A stretch of 64,000 nucleotides of DNA from Croceivirga sp. (GTDB lineage: Bacteria > Bacteroidota > Bacteroidia > Flavobacteriales > Flavobacteriaceae): contig JANQKR010000047.1 in assembly GCA_028281025.1 (NCBI GenBank), forward strand, positions 1-64,000, given 5' to 3'. Below, piece after piece: positions 8,415 through 16,352 of the stretch. Position numbers and translations under genes: made by a program. Position 1 is the first letter of the stretch, and every line of letters begins with the position of its first letter. Under the pieces are notes generated by a model. It ran no database searches, was not told the origin of the DNA, and saw nothing but the letters and a program-made list of their open reading frames with translations.

Positions 8415-9815
8415 ATGAGAAAAAACCGATTTTTTTTGATGGCTGCCCTAACGGGGCTGTTTTTTACCAGTTGTAACAACGATGACGGCCAAATTGTATT
8501 ACCGGACATCAATGTCTCTGTGACCCAAGATACCTTTTCGGAAGGTGATGGTACCATTGCAGTATCATTTACTGCCACCGAAGCGTTTGCTGCCGATGTA
8601 ACACTGACCTACGAGGTTTCGGGCACTGCTACCCCAGGGGAGGATTACGAGGCGCTATCCGGTAGTTTGGTGCTAAGTACCGGACAGGTTACGGTTGTCC
8701 AAAACCTTGTGATCATAGATGACAATGTAGTTGAAGCCAGTGAAGAAATTATCCTGACCTTAACGGCTGTAAATGGGGCAACAGATTTTATAGGTGCATC
8801 GGATTCCGTTACGATAACCATTACGGACAATGATTCCTTTCCGTTTGAAAATGGGATTTTAGTGCTTCATGAAGGTAATTTCTTTGGAGGCAATGCCTCA
8901 GTCTCTTTTGTCTCTGAAGATTTGTCCACGGTCACCAATGGAATTTTCAATGAGGTCAACGACGAAGCTTTGGGAGACACGGCACAGAGTATGGCATTTA
9001 ATGGAGATTTGGCTTACATCGTTGTAAACAATTCCCAAACCGTGGAAGTGGTGAATAGGTATACCTTTGAATCCGTGGGAACGGTTGATGCCGGTCTTCT
9101 TAATCCAAGACATATTGCCTTTGCCGAGGGTAGAGGGTATGTTACCAATTGGGGAGATGGGAGCAATACAGAGGACGATTTCGTTGCCGTAATCAATTTA
9201 GAAACCAATTCCGTTGAATCCACCATTGCAGTTCCCGAAGGTCCTGAATGGATTTTGGCCAATGGTAACAACCTCTATGTAGCACATCAGGGAGGTTTTA
9301 ATCAAAATAATATCGTATCGGTAATTGATGCTTCTTCCAATACGCTTGGAGATCCCATTGTGGTGGCAGATCGTCCCAATTCCATGCAATTGGTCAATGA
9401 TGAGCTATGGGTCCTTTCCGGAGGAAATCCCGCTTTTACTGAAAATGAGACCGCTGGGCAATTGGATAAAATAAACATAATGACCAATACGGTAGAGACC
9501 ACTTTTGAATTTACCCAAACGGAGCATCCCAATTATCTTTCGGTAGATGGGAATGATTTATACTATCTATTGGGTGGAAATGTTTTCAAAATGAATGTTT
9601 CCGATACGTCCTTACCTTCATCCGCTGAGATTACCGGTGTCTCTTTTTATGATATGACCGCAAACAATGGACAATTGTATGGTGTGGATGCCAAGGATTT
9701 TGCCAATGAGGGAGAACTGGCAGTGTACGACTTATCGGATAATTCTTTGGTACAGTCATTGGAAGTATCCATTATTCCCGGTGGGGTCTATTTTAATGGC
9801 ACGGCAGAGCAATAA
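8415..9815 (+). CDS. Surface lipoprotein: Calx-beta domain plus YncE-like beta-propeller (BtuG-type)
   Basis: This 466-residue lipoprotein has lipobox LFFTSC (Cys20) followed by NNDDG, an acidic stretch of the kind that directs Bacteroidota lipoproteins to the cell surface. Residues about 30-140 form a Calx-beta-like domain, with GTATPGEDYEALSG and a closing SVTITITDND. Residues about 145-460 are a YncE/DUF5074-type beta-propeller with repeated blade motifs such as VVNNSQTVEVVNRYTFESVG and NNLYVAHQGG. In Bacteroides, surface BtuG proteins of propeller type bind B12 and sit on BtuB. Gene position, riboswitch control and the fold support the same role here. The role is inferred, and the added Calx-beta domain is unusual. 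Confidence 0.75.
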   Translation: MRKNRFFLMAALTGLFFTSCNNDDGQIVLPDINVSVTQDTFSEGDGTIAVSFTATEAFAADVTLTYEVSGTATPGEDYEALSGSLVLSTGQVTVVQNLVIIDDNVVEASEEIILTLTAVNGATDFIGASDSVTITITDNDSFPFENGILVLHEGNFFGGNASVSFVSEDLSTVTNGIFNEVNDEALGDTAQSMAFNGDLAYIVVNNSQTVEVVNRYTFESVGTVDAGLLNPRHIAFAEGRGYVTNWGDGSNTEDDFVAVINLETNSVESTIAVPEGPEWILANGNNLYVAHQGGFNQNNIVSVIDASSNTLGDPIVVADRPNSMQLVNDELWVLSGGNPAFTENETAGQLDKINIMTNTVETTFEFTQTEHPNYLSVDGNDLYYLLGGNVFKMNVSDTSLPSSAEITGVSFYDMTANNGQLYGVDAKDFANEGELAVYDLSDNSLVQSLEVSIIPGGVYFNGTAEQ

Positions 9816-9831
9816 ATATCAATTACAGTAC

Positions 9832-9873
9832 AAAAAAGGTGGTTTACAATAGTATCGTTTTCCACCTTTTTTT
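9832..9873 (+). terminator. Rho-independent terminator after the riboswitch-controlled genes
   Basis: Stem AAAAAAGGTGG (9832-9842) pairs with CCACCTTTTTT (9862-9872) across a 19-base loop and ends in a T-run. It closes the btuB/propeller transcript, so the BtuF-like and DUF71 genes that follow need read-through or their own promoter. A near-match to the -7 element, TAACTTAG (9952-9959), lies just before the next gene. Confidence 0.7.
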
Positions 9874-9966
9874 AATGCATGGCAATCCTTTTGCCCAATG
9901 CCATCGGTAATTACCCCACTTAAATGATACTCATCCAAAAAGTATCTGCACTAACTTAGCAATGAG

Positions 9967-10764
9967 ATGGACTATAGCCCCAAACGTATTGTATGCCTTA
10001 CGGAAGAAACTACGGAAACCCTATACCTACTGGGCGAGGAAGCACGGATTATTGGGATATCCGGTTTCACGGTCAGACCTAAAAGGGCCAGAAAGGAAAA
10101 GCCCAAGGTCTCTACATTTTTAGAGGCTAAAACGGACGATATCGTGGCGTTACAACCCGATTTGGTTATTGGTTTTTCGGATATTCAAGCTACCATAGCC
10201 AAAGAATTGATAGCCCAGGGCATCACGGTGTGGGTCAACAATCATAGAAGTATTCATGGGATACTACAAATGATGGTGCAGTTGGGAGCCTTGGTGGATA
10301 AAAAAGATGCTGCTCTGGATTTGGTAAAAAAAATTGAGGGTGATATCCTTCAGATGAAACAGAAAACCAAAAGTTGGACCAAAAAACCCAAGGTGTACTT
10401 TGAAGAATGGTATGACCCCCTGATAACAGGGATCCAATGGGTAAGTGAAATCATTGAAATTGCCGGTGGGACCGATGTTTTTAAAGATAGACAGGCATCA
10501 TTGGCAAAGGATCGTATCCTGGCCAACCACAAAATGGTAATTGACCGGAATCCTGATATTATACTGGCCTCTTGGTGTGGTAAAATGTTCAAAAAGGACA
10601 AAATGATAACGCGCGGGGGATGGGAGCAAATCAACGCCCTAAAAACCGATTCCATCCATGAAATAAAATCTGAAATCATCCTGCAGCCCGGTCCTGCTGC
10701 TTTGCTTGACGGTCTGCCGGTCATACATAAACTCCTTTTGGATTGGAAAGAAAAATATGGATAA
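9967..10764 (+). CDS. BtuF-like corrinoid-binding protein without signal peptide
   Basis: This 265-residue member of the TroA/BtuF-like fold opens with SPKRIVCLTEETTETLYLLG and then LQPDLVIGFSD, both typical of B12-family binding proteins. The later YFEEWYDPLITGIQWVSE and ASWCGKMF are also like cobalamin-binding relatives. It has no signal peptide, lipobox or membrane segment, so it should stay in the cytosol, unlike the lipoprotein BtuF at 5111-6253. Its 3' end overlaps the DUF71-type gene by 8 bp, so the two are translationally coupled. A likely role is cytosolic handling of cobalamin or cobinamide during salvage. This is inferred from fold and neighbours only. Confidence 0.8.
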   Translation: MDYSPKRIVCLTEETTETLYLLGEEARIIGISGFTVRPKRARKEKPKVSTFLEAKTDDIVALQPDLVIGFSDIQATIAKELIAQGITVWVNNHRSIHGILQMMVQLGALVDKKDAALDLVKKIEGDILQMKQKTKSWTKKPKVYFEEWYDPLITGIQWVSEIIEIAGGTDVFKDRQASLAKDRILANHKMVIDRNPDIILASWCGKMFKKDKMITRGGWEQINALKTDSIHEIKSEIILQPGPAALLDGLPVIHKLLLDWKEKYG

Positions 10765-11470
10765 GGGAAAAGCATTTTTTAATTGGAGCAGTGGCAAGGA
10801 TGCTGCAATGGCACTGCATATGGTTCAAAAAGAAGGTAAAGAGGTTAACCTACTGGTAACCACTATCAGTCAAAAATATCAACGGGTATCCATGCACGGT
10901 CTCCATAGAAGTTTACTGGAGGCACAGGCTGCATCCCTTGGTATTCCGTTGGAACTAATTGAGCTACCGGAAAACCCTACTATGGAGGCCTATGGTGCTA
11001 CGATGCGGGAACGACTCACATTGCTTCAAAACCAGGGCTATGCCCATTCTTATTTTGGGGATATCTTTTTGGAGGATTTAAAGGTCTATAGGGAGCAGAT
11101 GTTACACCCCTTGGGATTTAAGGCAGTTTTTCCACTTTGGAAAAAGGATACCCGACAATTACTTTTGGATTTTATTGACCTAGGTATGAGGGCAATAGTC
11201 ATTTGTATAAACGCCCAGGTATTGGACAAATCCTTTTGTGGCCGGGTAATCGACCGATTCTTTTTGGATGATCTGCCGTCAAATATAGATCCGTGTGGGG
11301 AAAATGGTGAGTTTCACACCTTTTGTTTTGATGGCCCATTGTTTCAATGGCCTATTGCCTTTACCAAGGGTGAAATTGTCTATAAAACATATCCTGCTCC
11401 CCAAACGGAACAAAATACGGATGTTTCCGAATATGGGTTTTGGTACTGTGATTTACAGTTGAAGGGTTGA
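10757..11470 (+). CDS. DUF71/Dph6-family ATP pyrophosphatase (B12-associated subgroup)
   Basis: A 237-residue PP-loop ATPase. It has FNWSSGKDAAMAL near the N-terminus (SSGKDA 11-16 replaces the usual SGGKDS) and the family marker DPCGENGEFHTF. The eukaryotic/archaeal relative Dph6 is the diphthine-ammonia ligase. Bacteria lack diphthamide, and comparative genomics has proposed a B12-salvage role for a bacterial subgroup found beside B12 transport genes, which fits this location. The ATG at 10757 is preferred to an upstream in-frame ATG at 10706 because it gives the normal N-terminal PP-loop position and an 8-bp overlap with the BtuF-like gene. The reaction is unproven; amidation of a corrinoid side chain would suit the chemistry. 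Confidence 0.82.
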   Translation: MDKGKAFFNWSSGKDAAMALHMVQKEGKEVNLLVTTISQKYQRVSMHGLHRSLLEAQAASLGIPLELIELPENPTMEAYGATMRERLTLLQNQGYAHSYFGDIFLEDLKVYREQMLHPLGFKAVFPLWKKDTRQLLLDFIDLGMRAIVICINAQVLDKSFCGRVIDRFFLDDLPSNIDPCGENGEFHTFCFDGPLFQWPIAFTKGEIVYKTYPAPQTEQNTDVSEYGFWYCDLQLKG

Positions 11471-11505
11471 GGTACAGGAGGCAACGAATGTTGCTTACCC
11501 CGGTA

Positions 11506-13008
11506 TTAATTCAAATCCAACGGTTTATCAAGAATCATGAATTCCCTAACGGGTGTTTTAAAATCCCTATAAGCCGCAGGTTCCCCAAAACTGAACTTTT
11601 GGGCCTGTTTGCTGGAAACCCCAGTGATTTCCTCCAGTGCCCTTGCCAATAAGGGCTCATTGACATCACCCAATTCACCCAGATTGAATACGTCTTCCCT
11701 AAGCTCAATATCCGGTGCAAAACCAGCCGTGTAGTCAAAAAAGCCAACGGAGTTTTCATTTCTCCCCACCAACGGCTGTATGATCCATCTGTTGTCCGGA
11801 TTGATTCGGTTTTCCCTTCTTCCATCCCCATAGGTGTAGGGACCATTTACTCCCGTGGGATCATCAACCAAAGAGATGGAGAATTCATTTTTTCCAGTGG
11901 TGGTAGTGCCAATATGAATGACCTCAACGTAAGGGTCCAGACCATTCATGAGCAATTCACTTGCCGAAGCCGATCGATTGGTGGCCAAGACAAATACCCT
12001 ATTGAGGTTTAAGGCATTGAGCGTTACACCGGATCGTACTTCATTGGCAAAATAATCTTCCAGTTGTAGATTTGAAAGACGTGCTTGTTGTTTATCGTTC
12101 CAGCGTTGCCGAATATAGAGGTCATTTGTATTTGGGCCGTAAATCATACTCGCCAAAAGACGTGAGGTGTTTACCGAGCCACCGGGATTGTAACGCATAT
12201 CCAAAACCAGATCCGTAACACCATTGGCCACAAATTGTCCAAATACCTCATTTAGCTCGTCATTGAAATCCCTATTAAATCGTTGATACATTAAGTATCC
12301 AATTTTTTGGCCATTTACGTCTAGGGTCCTCGCTTCCCGAATGGGGGGTTCCAGGAAATCTTCAATCTTGGTCAAGGTGATTTCGTTTTCAGTTTGGTTT
12401 ACCAACCTATTGGCGATATCCGCCTCACCCATATTTAAGGTATAGGTATCATTCTCACCAAACAATAAATCCCCAAAATTATCAGGTGTCAGCACCTGTC
12501 CATCAACCCCATAGAAAATATCCCCTCTTTTAAGCCCGGCCTGTGCTGCAGTTGACCCTGGGACAACATTTCGTACAAATCCAAATACATTGTTGGTGTC
12601 ATCTTCCGTTAGGTCAATGATAAAGAACTGTAATCCATTGCTTTTGCTCACGCCCGATAGGGAGTTAAGCAGTACTTCGAAATCCTCATTAAAAAAAGTA
12701 AATCGATCTTCTGTGAACAGGAGACTTCGTATGAAATCCTCAGGATTTGGGGTGGCCTGTAAAAACTCGGTGTATTCCTGGTCATTGGCAAACCGGTCAT
12801 CCGCTAAATTGGGAACGTCCGCTTGCCAAAAGTACCACTCATTCATCGCTTGCCACATAAAGTCTTGTACCGTAACATCATCTGAAATCGGGTTCGGCCC
12901 TCCATCATCGTCATCACTGCAAGAAAGGAGGACAAAGGCCATACTGCATAGCAGCACTATTTTGCCTTGCCACAAATTCTTTGACAGTAAGCGGTACCAA
13001 TATTCCAT
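11506..13008 (-). CDS. S41 family peptidase, surface lipoprotein
   Basis: A C-terminal-processing-type serine protease with a Ser/Lys dyad. The 500 residues begin with a lipoprotein signal ending FVLLSC (Cys30) followed by SDDDDG, a likely surface-export signal. An N-terminal region (45-115) leads to a PDZ-like domain around 140-215 (VPGSTAAQAGLKRGDIFYGV). The peptidase core follows, with DMRYNPGGSV (270-279), SASASE (346-351, probable nucleophile S348) and TTGKNE (probable base K373, the usual 25-residue spacing). It lies 6 bp downstream of a paralogue in the same orientation, so they form a two-gene operon. The natural substrate is unknown. Confidence 0.9.
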   Translation of the reverse strand: MEYWYRLLSKNLWQGKIVLLCSMAFVLLSCSDDDDGGPNPISDDVTVQDFMWQAMNEWYFWQADVPNLADDRFANDQEYTEFLQATPNPEDFIRSLLFTEDRFTFFNEDFEVLLNSLSGVSKSNGLQFFIIDLTEDDTNNVFGFVRNVVPGSTAAQAGLKRGDIFYGVDGQVLTPDNFGDLLFGENDTYTLNMGEADIANRLVNQTENEITLTKIEDFLEPPIREARTLDVNGQKIGYLMYQRFNRDFNDELNEVFGQFVANGVTDLVLDMRYNPGGSVNTSRLLASMIYGPNTNDLYIRQRWNDKQQARLSNLQLEDYFANEVRSGVTLNALNLNRVFVLATNRSASASELLMNGLDPYVEVIHIGTTTTGKNEFSISLVDDPTGVNGPYTYGDGRRENRINPDNRWIIQPLVGRNENSVGFFDYTAGFAPDIELREDVFNLGELGDVNEPLLARALEEITGVSSKQAQKFSFGEPAAYRDFKTPVREFMILDKPLDLN

Positions 13009-13014
13009 AAGGGA

Positions 13015-14562
13015 TTAATTTGGAAATACATCATAGATCGTTCCCCCTTTCAGAGGATTTAACCTATTGGAACTGGAAACGGTAAGGATTTGCATATGGG
13101 ACGGTGTTTCCAAAGACCTGCCCTTGGCAACCTGTCCCGTAATTTCCTCAATGGCCCTGGCCAGTAAGGGTTCATCCGGCTCGCCCAGTAATCCTAAATT
13201 GCCCAAGGATTCCAATACTACAATGTCCGGTTCCAAGCCATTGGTGAAATCACTGAACCCGATGGCATTTTCATTGGTGCCTACCAAAGGCTGCAGGGCA
13301 TATCTGTGATCTGGATCCGCACCATTCAAAGTTTGATCTCCATTGAATATATATGGAAATGGAATGGATTCTCCATTGGTAAGGCCCACTTGTTGAGTGG
13401 GATTGTCCACCATGGTCACCGAAAACTCATTTTTTCCAGAGGTCGTATCGCCTACATGGACAACATTGATGTAAGGGTCCAAACTATTTATGACCAATTC
13501 ACTTGCTGAGGCACTATCGTCCGTGGTTATGATGTAAACACGACTAAGATTCAGACTATTGATTGGAACTGTAGTTTCATTATCGCCATCACTTATAGTT
13601 ATAGTATCAACAAAAGTATCTTCACCCCCCAGGAGATTATTCCATTTTTGATTCCATCGCTGTCTTGAAAAGAGCTGCCCGGTGAACTGCCCGGTGATCA
13701 TACTGGACAATCGAATTGCCGATCGTACCGAACCGCCCGGATTGTACCGCAAATCCAATACCAAATCCGTTATGTTTTCACTCTGCAATTGTCCAAAAGC
13801 AGCGTTCAGTTCATCATCAAAATCACCGGTAAAGCTGTTGTACATTACATATCCGATTTTGCTGGCACCGACATCCAGGGTTTTGACTATATGTATGGGA
13901 TTTTCAGTGAGCTCTGTTTTGGTCAGCTCAATGTTTACCCCATTTGGTGTGGTTGTATTATTGGCGATGGTCGCAAAATTCATGGTGTATGTGGTGGGGT
14001 TCAGCAAATCAAGATTACTGTTGGTGATTCTTCCCGAAGCATCCGTTTCGGCAAAAAGGGCAGTACCGTTTATGGCATAAAAGATATCTCCACGTTGGAC
14101 TCCCTTGGTTTCTGCGTCGGAACCATTGATTACGTACCGTACCACTCCAACAACGGCAGTCCCTCCCTCTGGTGGTCTTGTCAATACAAATTCAACCCCA
14201 TTTGTGGTGGCGACCCCGGAAAATGAATTGAACAAAACATCATAATCACTTACAATGACACTAAATCTGTCTTTGGGTGATAAAATAGCACTGTGCAATC
14301 CCTCGGGGGAAGTAAAGCCATTTAAATAGGTATAGTAGGCGTTGGTATCGGCAAATCGATCGTCTGCCAGGTCATTGACCTCGTCTTGCCATAAATACCA
14401 GGTATTCATCGCACTCCATATAAATTCATTGATTTCACTTTGCAATTCCACAATTTCCTCCTGTGGTTGTGGCGGTTGCTCCACTTCCGGTGTATCATCA
14501 TCGTTGGAACATGATGTTAGAAAAAAACACAAAAGGGTCAGTGGAATAAATAGGTTTCTCAT
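13015..14562 (-). CDS. S41 family peptidase, surface lipoprotein (paralogue)
   Basis: A 515-residue sister of the next gene downstream. The signal ends LCFFLTSC (Cys18) followed by SNDDD. The same layout is visible: helical N-region with WSAMNTWYLWQDEV, a PDZ-like segment with GVQRGDIFYAINGTAL, LRYNPGGSV (271-279), SASASE (350-355, probable nucleophile S352) and TSGKNE (probable base K377). Compared with its partner it has an insertion of about 15 residues around 310-335 (FVDTITISDGDNETTV) and a Pro/Gln/Glu-rich stalk after the Cys. Both catalytic dyads are intact, so neither copy looks decayed. It is divergent from the ECF sigma gene with a 200-bp intergenic region between them. Confidence 0.9.
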   Translation of the reverse strand: MRNLFIPLTLLCFFLTSCSNDDDTPEVEQPPQPQEEIVELQSEINEFIWSAMNTWYLWQDEVNDLADDRFADTNAYYTYLNGFTSPEGLHSAILSPKDRFSVIVSDYDVLFNSFSGVATTNGVEFVLTRPPEGGTAVVGVVRYVINGSDAETKGVQRGDIFYAINGTALFAETDASGRITNSNLDLLNPTTYTMNFATIANNTTTPNGVNIELTKTELTENPIHIVKTLDVGASKIGYVMYNSFTGDFDDELNAAFGQLQSENITDLVLDLRYNPGGSVRSAIRLSSMITGQFTGQLFSRQRWNQKWNNLLGGEDTFVDTITISDGDNETTVPINSLNLSRVYIITTDDSASASELVINSLDPYINVVHVGDTTSGKNEFSVTMVDNPTQQVGLTNGESIPFPYIFNGDQTLNGADPDHRYALQPLVGTNENAIGFSDFTNGLEPDIVVLESLGNLGLLGEPDEPLLARAIEEITGQVAKGRSLETPSHMQILTVSSSNRLNPLKGGTIYDVFPN

Positions 14563-14688
14563 AGCAATTAAGTTTTCATTGTACCCCCAAGAATCGTTCC
14601 AGCTTTGTGAATTCCCGGTGGTATTCTATAACAATCTTAGTTTCAAAAGCCCTAAAATACTTACATTCAATTAAAATAGAAATGAATT

Positions 14689-14714
14689 TGTAACAAAATT
14701 CGTTGTATGTCGTC
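14689..14714 (+). promoter_or_regulatory. Candidate ECF-sigma promoter upstream of the sigma gene
   Basis: TGTAAC (14689-14694), 16 bases, then CGTC (14711-14714) resembles the AAC-spacer-CGTC shape of many ECF-dependent promoters and lies about 50 bp before the sigma ATG, as expected for autoregulation. The pattern is short and could be chance. A TGTAACAAAA match also lies before the third DUF4252 gene but lacks the second half. Confidence 0.3.
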
Positions 14715-14762
14715 ATGAAGGTGTAAGTCGATAACAAGATATACAAAACGCGAAACCACCAA

Positions 14763-15272
14763 ATGCAACAAAAAGAGTTTATAGCAATGGTTATGCCCTT
14801 TAAGGACAAACTTTATCGCATGGCCAAACGGTTATTGGTGTCACGGGAAGAAGCGGAAGATGCTACCCAGGAAATATTGCTAAAGCTTTGGTCCAAAAAT
14901 GAATCCATGGGCCAATACAAAAGTGTAGAGGCTTTTGCGATGACCATGACCAAGAATTTTTGTTTGGACCGATTAAAATCCAAACAAGCGGGAAACTTGA
15001 AATTGGTCCACAGCAATTATAAGGACGAAACGGTTTCCGTACAACGACAATTGGAAGCCGAGGATAGTGTAGGATGGGTAGAACGGATAATGGAGGAACT
15101 GCCAGAGCAACAAAAAATGGTTTTACAATTGCGGGACGTGGAGGATTATGATTATGATGAGATAGCCCAAATGTTGGATATGAAACCAACGGCAGTGAGG
15201 GTGACCCTCTCAAGGGCAAGAAAAACAGTTAGGGAAAAATTACAACAAAAACATAGTTATGGAATTGGATAA
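14763..15272 (+). CDS. RNA polymerase sigma-70 factor, ECF subfamily
   Basis: An alternative sigma factor of 169 residues, a normal ECF length. Region 2 shows LYRMAKRLLVSREEAEDATQEILLKLW (about 18-44). Region 4 shows LPEQQKMVLQLRDVEDYDYDEIA followed by the recognition helix PTAVRVTLSRARKTVREKL (about 143-161). There is no extra C-terminal domain. The 3' end overlaps the next gene by 14 bp, so the two are co-translated, as expected for a sigma/anti-sigma pair. The following three DUF4252 genes are the obvious candidate regulon. Confidence 0.93.
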   Translation: MQQKEFIAMVMPFKDKLYRMAKRLLVSREEAEDATQEILLKLWSKNESMGQYKSVEAFAMTMTKNFCLDRLKSKQAGNLKLVHSNYKDETVSVQRQLEAEDSVGWVERIMEELPEQQKMVLQLRDVEDYDYDEIAQMLDMKPTAVRVTLSRARKTVREKLQQKHSYGIG

Positions 15273-15696
15273 CTACATAGAAAAACTTTTGGAGAAGTAC
15301 TTTGAAGCGAACACTACGGTTGCTGAAGAGAAGGAACTTGGGAACTATTTTGCCCAAAAGGCGGTTGCGCCGCACCTGGAACAATACAGGCCCATGTTCA
15401 ATTACTTTTCCGTTGCCAAGAAAGAACAATTTACCAAGCAGGTTCCACTAAACACCAGAAAGAAGATCAACTATGGGTGGATTTCCGCTGCAGCGGCAGT
15501 TGTACTGGCTTTTGGCATCTATTTTGGTCCTGACCAATATCAGGCATACCAAGATAAAAAGGAGGCAGAACTTGCCTATGAGGAAACAAAGAAGGCTTTG
15601 AACCTATTGGCCGAGAATTTTGGAAAAGGAACCCAAAAGATGGCTTATTTAAATGAGTTTGAGGTCGCAAGATCAAAAGTGTTCAATGAAAAATAG
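15259..15696 (+). CDS. Single-TM membrane protein, probable anti-sigma partner
   Basis: The protein has 145 residues, with a cytosolic N-terminal part of about 70 residues (ELDNYIEKLLEKYFEANTT, then helical and charged). One transmembrane helix (about 73-90, ISAAAAVVLAFGIYFG) follows, then a periplasmic coiled-coil-like tail. There is no ZAS zinc motif. Overlap with the sigma gene by 14 bp and the cytosolic-TM-periplasmic layout are typical of anti-sigma factors. The first 20 residues resemble the opening of Bacteroidota FecR-like and zinc-less anti-sigma proteins. The function is inferred from context; no catalytic motif is visible. Confidence 0.7.
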   Translation: MELDNYIEKLLEKYFEANTTVAEEKELGNYFAQKAVAPHLEQYRPMFNYFSVAKKEQFTKQVPLNTRKKINYGWISAAAAVVLAFGIYFGPDQYQAYQDKKEAELAYEETKKALNLLAENFGKGTQKMAYLNEFEVARSKVFNEK

Positions 15697-15714
15697 AAAT
15701 TAAAAAGTAAAAAA

Positions 15715-16257
15715 ATGAAGAAGTATATTTTAATCGTATTGATTGCCGTGCTACCAATTGCCGGTTTTTCCCAATCTTTATTTGACAAGTATGAGGACTT
15801 GGATGACGTGACCTCCGTGGTCGTTTCCAAGAAGGCCTTTGAATTATTGGCCAAAATGGATATTGAGATCGATGATCCAGATGCCCAGGACTTTATGGAT
15901 ATTGCCACAAGCGTCAATAGCCTAAAGGTATTTACAACGGATAACGAATCCATTGGTGCCGATATGAAAGCTTCCGTGGGCAAGTACCTAAAATCAGCTT
16001 CGTTAACTGAGTTGATGCGTGTTAAGGACAAAGATGCCAATGTGAAGTTTTATATCAAAGAAGGTAGGGACAGTGACCATGTCAGTGAATTGTTGATGTT
16101 TGTTACCGGGCTCAAAGAAGTTGAAGCCGATGGCAGGCGGTTTGAAACGGTACTGTTGTCATTGACCGGGAATATTGATTTGAACAAAATCAGTTCCCTG
16201 ACCAAAAAAATGAACCTTCCGGAGGAGTTGAACAAAGCGGGTAAAAAAGGAGAATAA
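15715..16257 (+). CDS. DUF4252 domain-containing exported protein (copy 1)
   Basis: This 180-residue protein has a signal peptide (cleavage near GFSQ, 17-20) and one DUF4252 domain. The conserved C-terminal pattern is shared with copy 2: GRDSDHVSELLMFVTGL and LSLTGNIDLNKISSLTKKMNLP. It lies 18 bp after the anti-sigma-like gene, so it is co-transcribed with the sigma factor. It is predicted periplasmic. The biochemical role of DUF4252 is not established; neither lipobox nor catalytic motif is seen. Confidence 0.85.
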   Translation: MKKYILIVLIAVLPIAGFSQSLFDKYEDLDDVTSVVVSKKAFELLAKMDIEIDDPDAQDFMDIATSVNSLKVFTTDNESIGADMKASVGKYLKSASLTELMRVKDKDANVKFYIKEGRDSDHVSELLMFVTGLKEVEADGRRFETVLLSLTGNIDLNKISSLTKKMNLPEELNKAGKKGE

Positions 16258-16268
16258 GTGTAAACACC

Positions 16269-16304
16269 GGGTTGGTAGTGGGAATCGCTACCAATCCTTT
16301 TTTT
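16269..16304 (+). terminator. Intrinsic terminator/attenuator between DUF4252 copies 1 and 2
   Basis: Stem GGGTTGGTAG (16269-16278) pairs with CTACCAATCC (16288-16297), with one mismatch, followed by seven Ts. The same-strand DUF4252 copy 2 begins 48 bp later, so this should lower or uncouple expression of copies 2 and 3 relative to the sigma-proximal genes. Confidence 0.7.
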
Positions 16305-16352
16305 AAAATTCGCCCTAGGCAAAGTCCAAGGGCCATCAATCCTTAAAAGAAC

